Shown here piece after piece: positions 12,301-24,300 of a stretch of 64,000 nt of DNA. Source of the DNA: Chaunax sp. Z400. Its lineage: Eukaryota; Chordata; Actinopteri; Lophiiformes; Chaunacidae. Under the pieces are notes generated by a model, which ran no database searches, was not told the origin of the DNA, and saw nothing but the letters and a program-made list of their open reading frames with translations. Every line of letters begins with the position of its first letter. The first letter of the stretch is position 1. The position numbers and the translations under genes are program-made. Location: the NCBI GenBank assembly GCA_037577475.1, contig CM075203.1, forward strand, positions 23,377,397-23,441,396, read 5' to 3'.

Positions 12301-15300
12301 TGTCTGTTTTTAATACAGTGATGTCAACTACAGAATCCTGTCTGTTTTTAATGCAGTGATGTCCACTACAGAATCCTGTCTGTTTTTAATGCAGTGATGT
12401 CCACTACAGAATCCTGTCTGTTTTTAATACAGTGATGTCCACTACAGAATCCTGTCTGTTTTTAATGTAGTGATGTCACTACAGAATCCTGTCTGTTTTT
12501 AATGCAGTGATGTCCACTACAGAATCCTGTCTGTTTTTAATACAGTGATGTCAACTACAGAATCCTGTCTGTTTTTAATACAGTGATGTCACTACAGAAT
12601 CCTGTCTGTTTTTAATACAGTGATGTCCACTACAGAATCCTGTCTGTTTTTAATACAGTGATGTCCACTACAGAATCCTGTCTGTTTTTAATGCAGTGAT
12701 GTCCACTACAGAATCCTGTCTGTTTTTAATACAGTGATGTCCACTACAGAATCCTGTCTGTTTTTAATACAGTGATGTCCACTACAGAATCCTGTCTGTT
12801 TTTAATACAGAGATGTCCACTACAGAATCCTGTCTGTTTTTAATACAGCGATGTCCACTACAGAATCCTGTCTGTTTTTAATGTAGTGATGTCCACTACA
12901 GAATCCTGTCTGTTTTTAATGCAGTGATGTCCACTACAGAATCCTGTCTGTTTTTAATGTAGTGATGTCCACTACAGAATCCTGTCTGTTTTTAATGCAG
13001 TGATGTCCACTACAGAATCCTGTTTTTAATACAGTGATGTCCACTACAGAATCCTGTCTGTTTTTAATGCAGTGATATCCACTACAGAATCCTGTCTGTT
13101 TTTAATGCAGTGATGTCCACTACAGAATCCTGTCTGTTTTTAATACAGCGATGTCCACTACAGAGTCCTGTCTGTTTTTAATGCAGTGATGTCCACTACA
13201 GAATCCTGTCTGTTTTTAATGCAGTGATGTCCACTACAGAGTCCTGTCTGTTTTTAATACAGCGATGTCCACTACAGAATCCTGTCTGTTTTTAATGCAG
13301 TGATGTCCACTACAGAGTCCTGTCTGTTTTTAATACAGTGATGTCCACTACAGAATCCTGTCTGTGTATGAAGATCACGACTATACAACATTGGATTTCA
13401 GCCTTGTCCCTTGGTACAGAGATTTCTTCAGATTATCTGAATCTTTAATGATATTGTTACTGTAGACGATGAAATCAACACATTCTTTGTAATTTTACGT
13501 TGAGAAACATTTTTCTTAAATTATTGCACTATTTTCCAGTGCAGTCTTTCAGAGTGGTGAACCCCTCCCCATCTTTACTTCAGAAAGACTCAGCCTCTCT
13601 GATGCTCTTTTTATACCCAATCATGTTAATAACCTGTTGCCTGTTAACCTCATTAATGTTGAGATGTTCCACCAGCCGTCTTCTTTTAGCATTTCACAAC
13701 TTTTACAGTCTTTTGTTTCCACTGTCCCAACTTTTTTGAAACGTGTTGCTGGTATCAAATTCAAAATGGGCAGATAATTTTAAAAAGCTATGAAATTTCC
13801 CATTTTCAACATTTGATATGTTGTCTTTGTGTTATTTTCCATTAAATATAGGGTTTCAATGCAATGTTTTGCAAATCATCACATTCCGTTTCTATTTACA
13901 TTTTACACAGCATCCCAACTGTTTTTGAAATGTGGTTGTATCAAATGTTACTTTTTTTACAGTAATTTATATTTTTGATAAATATTTAACAACATTTATC
14001 TGTTTCTGAACACTACCTCTGTCTTCCAGAATGCTTTGATAAAGATATAACATTATTAATAAACTCAAACAGGCAAAACTACAGAGCCTATACAGGACAG
14101 ATATGGACAATAAAGTGTAATAAACATTTCATCTCTAAATCCACATTATAAATAAATTCTTTTCAGTCCATAAATACATAACATCCTCTAAGGAAACCTT
14201 CATACAGTTTTCTATTAGGCTGAATTGAGCTGAAAAATCACTTGGAGATGATTTCAATATCTCCACTGTAATGACAGTACCATCAGTGGATCACAAATCT
14301 GACACAGAATTTTTCACACCATCACATAGCACATGTATCTGTGCAAAACATTTCGTCCCAGGCATATGTATAACAAATATTTTAATATTGCTTGGCATGA
14401 ACACAGAATTTACTATAAATCTTGTACGTCTCATAAACATATTTCATATTTCCTGACAAACAAAGCTGTGACAAATAGTATTCATTTTTAGAAGTGTAAC
14501 TTTACATGTATATATGCGTCTAAATAATAAGAGTCCATTACTGGAGTAGATTTAACATGATGATAAATAGACATGAGACTGACTGTAGGCTGACGGACCT
14601 TTGACAGAACTGAAATCATCCCATGAATAAACACGTTAAGCACTGATAGTGCCTTATATCAGCTGACCAGGCACTTTTTTTTGTTTCCAACAGATCCATA
14701 TGGCTGGCTAGTCAATTTTTGCTAGATGGAAGTACTCTCTCTCTGCTTTTTTCAGGCACTATCCTGTGATAAGGAGTCATAACTTGAGTAAATATGAGCG
14801 GAATGTGTCTCTGATTGTTAGAGGCATGCTCCAGTAATGGCAGCTACGAATAAACACCACCAGATTTGTGCCATAACCTAGACCTGCCTACTTGGTAGTC
14901 AAAGGATCCAGACATCTGGACTGAGCTGGCCTTGTGCCTGTGCAGAATCCCATTGATGAAAGAAGTTAAAATTAGGCCCATTTTTTTCCTGTTATGTCAA
15001 AAGGCTCTGTGGTGTGGACAGAAGCCTCCCACGGTATGGTTTGGCCGGGGGCCGCCAGCTGCTAACCCCTGGTCTAAGAAAGAGGGTACACTGTATACAT
15101 TGTAGTATATGAATAAAACTTAGTTGTCGCTACAGGATCTGACCAACCACATGCTATTTTACTCTGGACACTGACCATGAACCTCCCCCTGCTCTTCCTT
15201 CTCTCTCCTCATCCCAGTTCTACCAATCCCAGTAAATGAGTGTGAAAGGAACATCTTCTGCATCGTAAAAACCTCTGAGCAGTGTGTGTGTGTATGATCC

Positions 15301-18300
15301 TATCATTGACCTGTGGCAGACAGAGGTCTCACAGTGTCTGTTAATGGGAGGGTTCATACCTGCAGCAGAGCATGAGGCGCTATCTCCACCACCACAGCGT
15401 TTTCAGGCACGAGACTCAGAGCCTCCTGGAACAGCACCGGGCTCACCAGGTTATTCACATGGTAGTCAGCTGAGCTGTACAGGGCCAGAGGAGAGTCCCA
15501 CTCAGACTGGGGAATACTGGTGCTCACCCAGCGGCACGAACGCTGACGTGGCTCCTTGATCACCTACACACAAGACATTTGGTGTCATCTCTTCACCTTC
15601 AAATATGAGCCCCATCAGCAGCAGAACTGGGTGGGACCATTTCAATAATGTTGCTAAGACAGAACAGTGACAATAAATAATGTGTGCTCTATAACAATCA
15701 AATGGAAGTGGGACTGTTTGTCTGTCTGAGTCAGAGGTCCATCCTGTTCAGACACTGAGCAGATCTACCGACCTTCTTCAGAGCAGCCAGCAGGGTCGGT
15801 GCGATGGAGGCCATGTAGTAGGAGTGGAAAGCCACGCCAGCGCTGCGGACCTCCTTTGCAAACACTCCCTGCTCTTTCAGCTCTGACACAAACTGACAGA
15901 CTGCCTCCTGATGGAACACACACACCTTTTAGGACACATCTACCTGCACCAGGAACAACTGGACAGGTGAAAAGCTGATATAACCATGTTTCCATTCAAC
16001 AACAGAGCCGGTGCTTGTGCAACATATAAGATGACATCGTTTTACCGTCTCCTGATCCAGATGCTTTCTCTTGTTCCTCACCAGTTTGATTATCTATGTG
16101 GAAAATTTTCCACAATAGTTTTCCCCTACCTCAAGTAAAAAATTCACAAAAGTACACTACATAGGAAGTTGGTGATTTTGCAGTATGTGTAACCTGGCCT
16201 GTACACCATGGAACAACAGAAGGCTGAAAGGAAACCTTCCTCAGACGTAACGTAGGTTCAGTGTTGTTCGACTTTAACTTCCTGTAGTCTACATGTTAAC
16301 AAATGTCTGACCTGAGGACCAGAGACGGTGACGGTGTCTTCGGCATTGTGGCAGGCAGGGACCACTCCCTGAGGACACTGAGCCAAACACTCCTCCCAGG
16401 TCAACCCTGGACCAGATCAAGAACAGAGGTACAGAATCAGACAAGCTTCATCATGATTAATTAGAACACCCATAAAGAATGTGGTGGTGTGTTTTCATTG
16501 GCTGCCAGTATACATTAGGCCCAGTGTCTGCCTCTGTGAAGATGGCAGCCTGGCTGGGAATAGGTCTAGGAGCTCTTTTTAGAGGTTCTATCATCAGGGA
16601 ATTCATCTGCAGCCTGTTCTCAGTTCTACCTAGAAATAGAAACACTAACAATTATGTGTGGGACGTGAAAAGCCCTGAAACCAAAGCCCCTCAGAGTTCA
16701 CGTATTATTCAATGTTTCACCCCGACACCACATTTTAGGTTAGAACACATTTACTCTTGGCAACAAACACAAATCCATTCATGTTTCATTAAACTATTTT
16801 TGATTTTCAGTTCTATAATGAAACGATGGATCCTTGCGTAAAAGTATGTAACTAAAGATGATGTTCTCTCTCTCACCGACAGCAGCCATGCCTCCTGGCG
16901 GAAGGTTGGCCTCCTTGATGCAGCGGCCTCTCCAGTAAGCAGCGAGGATGACCTCCCTTTGGCTTAGGGAGCCATCGGCATAGCCACAGGCCAGTTCCCC
17001 CACTGAGTGTCCAATGATGCCGTCAGGCTGCAGACCCATTTTAGAGAGCAGGTCAATCTCAGCGATCTGTAGGACACACAGAAGATTAAATGGTAAATGG
17101 ACCGTACTTATATAGAACCTTTCTAGTCTGACTGACCACTCAAAGCTTACCACGCAAGGCTCCATTCCACAAACACTCAACCACCAATGGAACAGATACT
17201 GGGAGCAATTTGGGGTTTAGTATCTTGCCCAGAGACACTTCAACATGTAGACTGCAGGGGCTGGGGATCGAACCACCAACCTTCTGATAAGTGGATGACC
17301 GCTCTACCACGGAGCCACAGCCACCCATGTGTTCCATCTACATTTAAAACTGTATCTCCTCTGTAGAGATCATCGCTGCCCTGTCTATTCTGTGGGTTTC
17401 GACAGGTGCTCCGTTATTTTATGTTGCTTTCAGGGTAACCCACTGATTTTTTAATCTCAAATTGGCTAATCTGATGAAATAAACACCATAAACACCATGA
17501 TGACACCATCCATGATGGTGTCATCATACAAAAAACACTGTAAACACTACAACAGCAGTGATGATGACAAATACATTATAGATCCCTGTCAAAAGTAAGC
17601 TGTATGGAATAGAAAGACGGAGCAAAGGAAAAGAATATGAGGTTATTCAAATTATACATAAATACTAGAAGTTCAACAACACAGTGTTTTGTTTGTATTT
17701 ACTGCTGTATGTTTGGGATGGTTGAATGGATGGGGAAAACATGCAGACATGGATGAGGAGACTTTACATGTAACATGATGCATATTTTTATTTTAGCTTC
17801 CCTTCATTCACTGTTAACTGATTCTCTCATGTTTAAACACAAACACACTGCCTGTCGTCATCTTGTTTACACACAAATATGTGCCCGTCGTCATTTTGTT
17901 TACACACAAACACGTGCCCGTCGTCATCGTGTTTACACACAAACACTGCCTGTCGTCATCGTGTTTACACACAAACACGTGCCTGTCGTCATCGTGTTTA
18001 CACACAAACACGTGCCTGTCGTCATCTTGTTTACACACAAACACGTGCTTGTCGTCATCTTGTTTACACACAAACACGTGCCTGTCGTCATATTGTTTAC
18101 ACACAAACAGTACCTGTCGTCATCTTGTTTACACAAAAACACACTGCCTGTTGTCATCTTGTTTACACACAAACATGTGCCCTTCGTCATCTTGTTTACA
18201 CACAAACACTGCCTGTCGTCATCTTGTTTACATACAAACACACTGCCTGTCGTCATCTTGTTTACACACAAACACTGCCTGTCGTCATCTTGTTTACACA

Positions 18301-21300
18301 CAAACACGTGCCTGTCGTCATCTTGTTTACACACAAACACACTGCCTGTCGTCATCGTGTTTACACACAAACATTGCCTGTCGTCATCGTGTTTACACAC
18401 AAACACTGCCTGTCGTCATCGTGTTTACACACAAACACTGCCTGTCGTCATCGTGTTTACACACAAACACGTGCTTGTCGTCATCGTGTTTACACACAAA
18501 CAGTACCTGTCGTCATCTTGTTTACACAAAAACACACTGCCTGTCGTCATCTTGTTTACACACAAACATGTGCCCTTCGTCATCATGTTTACACACAAAC
18601 ACACTGCCTGTCATCATCTTGTTTACACACAAACACGTGCCTGTCGTCATATTGTTTACACACAAACAGAGCCTGTCGTCATCTTGTTTACACAAAAACA
18701 CACTGCCTGTCGTCATCTTGTTTACACACAAACACACTGCCTGTCGTCATCTTATTTACACGCAAACACACTGCCTGTCGTCATCTTGTTTACACACAAA
18801 CACGTGCCTGTTGTCATATTGTTTACACACAAACAGTGCCTGTCGTCATCTTGTTTACACAAAAACACACTGCCTGTCTTCATCTTGTTTACACGCAAAC
18901 ACACTGCCTGTCGTCATCTTGTTTACACACAAACACTGCCTGTCGTCATCTTGTTTACACACAAACACTGCCTGTTGTCATCGTGTTTACACACAAACAC
19001 GTGCCTGTCATCTTGTTTACACACAAACACACTGCCTGTCGTCATCTTGTTTACACAAAAACACACTGCCTGTCGTCATCTTGTTTACACACAAACATGT
19101 GCCCATCGTCATCTTGTTTACACAAAAACACACTGCCTGTCGTCATCTTGTTTACACACAAACATGTGCCCATCGTCATCTTGTTTACACACAAACACAC
19201 TGCCCGTCGTCATATTGGTTACAAACAAACACGTGCCTGTCGTTATCTTGTTTACACACTTTTATGACCTGGCTCAGATGGCCACAACAAACAGGCAGAC
19301 ACACCATGTGGAAGCAGTTATCCAAATACTTTATTTAAACAAACTTAAGCAAATTAGACCAAATTTAAGTATTAATAAAAATTAACTATTTACTTATGGA
19401 GGTGAGACATCAGTAAGTCAGTAGTGTAAGGTGTGCATGAGTGGAGTATGTATGTGTGAGAATGTTGTGAGGTGCAAAAACATAAAACTTCAACGCAACA
19501 TAACAATCCAAGATGTGGTCTGCCTGTGGGAAGGGGCAGAGGGCAGCGGGCAGAGAGGCGAAAAGCAGAGCAGAGAGCGACATTAGACTGAATCCAGGCC
19601 TTAAGTAAACTGGAACCTGGGCATCACAGGTGTTCAAGATCACTCATCACCTATACCTGCAGGAAAAGGCAGATCAGTAACATCTCACCCCCAAGAGGAC
19701 CCAAGGGGTCATAACACCCCCCCACCCACCCCCCAAGACGGGGTCCCAACGGGATGACCGCAAAAATAACCCCCCACAAGTATACAAACATCAAATAAAC
19801 AAGACTTTAATGACATTTCAAACAAAATACAAGGCAGTTACAGTAAGACAGTATAGACAAGGCCCTACTGGACTGAAATACAGACTGCAAACTGTCAATT
19901 TACCCTACTGGGGCACGAAAGAGCGCATCCGCCACAAAATTGTCCTTACCCTTGACATGTCAAATATCTAGACTATAAGACTGGAGGAAAAGAGCCCATC
20001 TCATTAAGGGTGTGTGGTCTGTGTAAACAACTACCAGACCAACATACACCGATGACAAAAATTGAGACGAACTGCGTTAATGCCTTAACCACAGATTCAA
20101 CGGAGATGTGGCACATTACGGTAAGCAAGTACGCACAACCAGACTTGGATGGAGGTAATGGTCCTACACCATTTATAATCAGATGCTCAAATGGTTGGAA
20201 TGGGACATAGAAGTGCAGTCAATAGAGTCAATAACCTGACTCGGTTTTCCAGTGAGCTGACATGTAGAGACGTCACACTTTAAACGAAGCCAAAAGAAAT
20301 GGCGCAGGACCGTTGTGCAGTTCGCAACACCACGTCAGGAAAATTACTAGGCACGACAACCTGAAAGACTGCCTGCACCACAAAGTCGCCGTCAAAGTGT
20401 CCACTTGCGCACCAGCAGGTCTCCCTGTACAAACTAACCATGAGCGACGTCTCCCATGTCATCAGCTGACAAAACGTTGGCCCACAAAGCAGACAGAGAT
20501 GAATCTGTTTTTTGACTCTTCACCCACTCCTCTCGCGAAACAGACGGAGGAAGATCAGGCAGTGGGCACACATGTCCAACAAGCATTTTACCATCACTAT
20601 CGCCCGAACCAGGCGGATCAGTAGCAGACACGTTACATGACTGTGCCCACATCACAACACAGGCAGGAAAAACTTCAGGAAATCCCAAACCCTTCTCTGA
20701 CACCAGCGGCTTGGAACCAACCACAGGAGACAGTGGCCCATCGGCCCACACAGCACTGGCAGCTAGGTCGTTACCCAAAATCATCATCACCCCCTCAAGT
20801 GGCAACTCGGGGCGCACCCTGACAGGAACAACGCCCTGCACCAGCTCACAATCCAGCACTATATGATGACACGGCACCGGCTCTAAACCCATCTCCATGC
20901 CCCGCATTAAGACAAAATCCCCGGGTTCTGTCTCGGATGAAAAAGGCAGCACCGACTCGATAATAAACGAGTGTTTGGCACCAGTGTCACGCAGCAGCTT
21001 AATCGGAACACGTTTATCGCTACCAACTATTGACACAAAAGCATCAGCAATAAATGGCTCAAAACCAGTAGTCAGGTCAACACACACTGGTTTCTTTTCT
21101 GAAACTGTGGAGCAAAGCATAGCTGGAGCATAAAATGGCAACTGACGATTCAGCTTTAATCTTAACAGCAGGCACTGATCCTTCCAATGACCCTCACCAC
21201 GGCAATAATTACACACCCAGGCACCCTCAGGCCACCCTGTGACTACAGGCTTACGCGAAGGACCCGTTTTAGAAAAATTTCCACCACCACGAGGATTCCC

Positions 21301-24300
21301 ACTGTTGTCATCCACACTTTTCCACTCGCCTCCAGAGCACATCTCTGAAAAACAAACTTTATGTGTTAATACAAAGTCATCAGCTAATTCCGCTGCTTTA
21401 AGCGTAGTGGAAGGCTCACACTCATTCACATAAGTAGCTATGCGTGGAGGGATAGCATTTTAAACTGTTCCAATACAATCAATTCACATAGACTGTCAAA
21501 TCGTTAACCTTAGCGGCTGAGCACCAACGGTGAAAATGGGAAGACAAATCACGAACAAACTCTACATTTGTCTGTTTATTGCTTTTTACCCAATTCCTGA
21601 ACTTTTGGCGATACGCTTCAGGTACAACTCATGTGTTTTAAGCACAGCTGATTTCACCGTATCATAATCCAAGCCCTCCTCAGCGTATATGGCTGAATAA
21701 GCCTCTTATGCTCTCCCTGAGAGGACGCACTGAAGCAGGAGAACTTTGTCTAGATCTGGCCACTTTTTAGTGTCAGTAATACTCTCAAACAGAGTGAAAA
21801 AAGTATCAGGGTCTTTTAGGTACTAAACGCAGGTTGGTAGCGATGTCAATACCACCGGACTGAGCATTAACAGAATAAGGATTTACACAAAACCCCGAAG
21901 AAAGCTTATCGTCACGAATTAACTGCAATCTGGAGTGCTCCAACTCCAGTTAAATTTTTTCAGTACTCTGTCTGATTTTTTCTAACTATCTGCTTTTCCA
22001 TATCTACTTTTAAACGCAGCTTCTCTTGCTCAAACTACATGGCCAACAACTCTCTCTTTTGCTCAAAAGTCAAAGTAGCTGCATGCGCAACTGTTGGCAC
22101 AGCCACTGGCACAGGCTCTGCCCTGTCCGCGCCCAGCTCACTTTTGTGTAACACACCTTGTTCAAACAATCATAACAAAACTCCTTGTTTTAACTCATTC
22201 AACAATATCATAATGGTCCGCAATTTTAAGCAACTGCTCCTTCTTACAGCTGTTCACAAACCCCACCGTAGGCGCACCAAAAAAAACCAGATAAAGAAGC
22301 CATCATTACAAACAACCAATACAGACATTCATTAAGGGCAAATGATAACCCCGCAGAGAATTTCCCTCCAACTGCGGCGAAAAGCAGAGCAGAGAGAGAC
22401 ATTAGACTGAATCCAGGCCTTAAGTAAACTGGAACCTGGGCGCCACAGGTGTTCAAGATCACTCATCACCTATACCTGCAGGAAAAGGCAGATCAGTAAC
22501 ATCTCACCCCCAAGAGGACCCAAGGGGTCACACACACAAACACTTGCTTGTCGACATCTTGTTTACACACAAACACATTGCAAACACTGCCTGTCGTCAT
22601 CTTGTTTACACACAAAAACATTGCAAACACTGCCTGTCGTCATCCCGTTTACACACAAACACACCGCCTGTCGTTATCCCGTTTACACACAAACACACCG
22701 CCTGTCGTCATCTTGTTTACACACAAACACACCGCTTGTCGTCATCCTGTTTACACACAAACACACCGCCTGTCGTCATCCTGTTTACACACAAACACAC
22801 CGCCTGTCGTCATCCTGTTTACACACAAACACACCGCCTGTCGTCATCCTGTTTACACACAAACACACCGCCTGTCGTCATCGTGTTTACACACAAACAC
22901 ACCGCCTGTCGTCATCGTGTTTACACACAAACACACCGCCTGTCGTCATCGTGTTTACACACAAACACACCGCTTGTCGTCATCCTGTTTACACACAAAC
23001 ACACCGCTTGTCGTCATCCTGTTTACACACAAACACACCGCCTGTCGTCATCGTGTTTACACACAAACACACCGCCTGTCGTCATCGTGTTTACACACAA
23101 ACACACCGCCTGTCGTCATCGTGTTTACACACAAACACACCGCCTGTCGTCATCGTGTTTACACACAAACACACCGCCTGTCGTCATCGTGTTTACACAC
23201 AAACACACCGCCTGTCGTCATCGTGTTTACACACAAACACACACTGCCCGTCGTCATCTTGTTTACACACAAACACACTGCCTGTCGTCATCTTGTTTAC
23301 ACACAAACTGCCTGTCGTTATCTTGTTCCTATTAGACAATAGAAGTCTGTTTTTAGCTTACACAAGTAAACACTTAAACATAAGCTAGCAAACACTAGCC
23401 TCTTTAAGACAGGCGATGTGAAACAAATCCCCTTCTCTGTGACCCCTTTGGAGTGTTCAAACTGAACCAGTCCTAGGTGTCACAACCCACCTCGGTGAGT
23501 GCGTTCGCAGTGAATGCCGGCATTCCGCAACATTAAAGGTGTGACGTACAACGCATCATTGAGCATAAGAGTTGATATATTTCACTGTATCCCCAGTTTA
23601 GCGTTCATCTTCTGACCTTGTTCTTCAAATAACGGACTTCCTGTTGCTACCACATCGTTAAATCCCCCCGGGAAGGTCGTACACCTGAACATATTACTAC
23701 AACGTCACACCTGTTCCACAACGCCGGGACACTTAATTCATACAGAAGCCTGTCTCGGCGCTGTTACTACCTCTGCAGGTGTCACAGAGGTGGAACCACC
23801 TGACACCCTATTACACCTTCATTGGGTTCAAACAGACCATTATCGGGGAGCTTTGAAGGAGCTTTTGTGTTTGACCAATGGTTGATGTTCAAAATGTTTA
23901 CAGTAAGCTTGTGCTACCCATTAGTACATATGTTCCCATATCAAAACTGATGTCTCCACTATACCTGGATGGCGGCGAGGCCAACAAAGGCATGGACAGT
24001 GTCCTCAAAAGTGGCATCATCTGCCTCCATGAGTAGACGAGACACAACCAGGCCTGTGTCCCTAAGGGCAGCATCTGATCGCAGGATGGACTCTCTGAAG
24101 TCTGGCAGCTGCATGAGACTACAGCCCATACCAGCCCACTGCGTTCCCATACCTGCAAAAGATCAGCCACTGAAAACCTGAAAACACTGAAGACATCTGA
24201 ACCCATCAACACTTCCCATCTCTTTAGTCTCTATAGTTTATAGTATAAAGCTCTACAGTCTCTATAGTGTCTAGTCTCTCGTCTCTGCAGTCTATTGTCT

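Noticed and set aside
11806..13366. Possible CRISPR-like regular repeats of about 38 bp
   Set aside because: Units are directly adjacent, with no unique spacers; the host is a vertebrate; the array lies inside a transposon. The same applies to the other 31-46 bp arrays.
17263..17335. tRNA gene-like sequence with A and B boxes (also at 50740, 53590 and 63680)
   Set aside because: These are heads of SINE copies with a shared non-tRNA body. The acceptor stem and anticodon arm do not form a proper tRNA.
17775..19385. A 536-residue open reading frame (and 491- and 462-residue frames in the other two frames)
   Set aside because: The tandem unit has no stop in any plus frame, so all three stay open. 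There is no domain, and the protein is just repeats of LFTHKH/CLHTNT/VYTQT. It lies within intron 10 of fasn, on the opposite strand.
22544..23388. Three overlapping 255-264 residue frames
   Set aside because: Same cause as at 17775: translations of a stop-free minisatellite unit.
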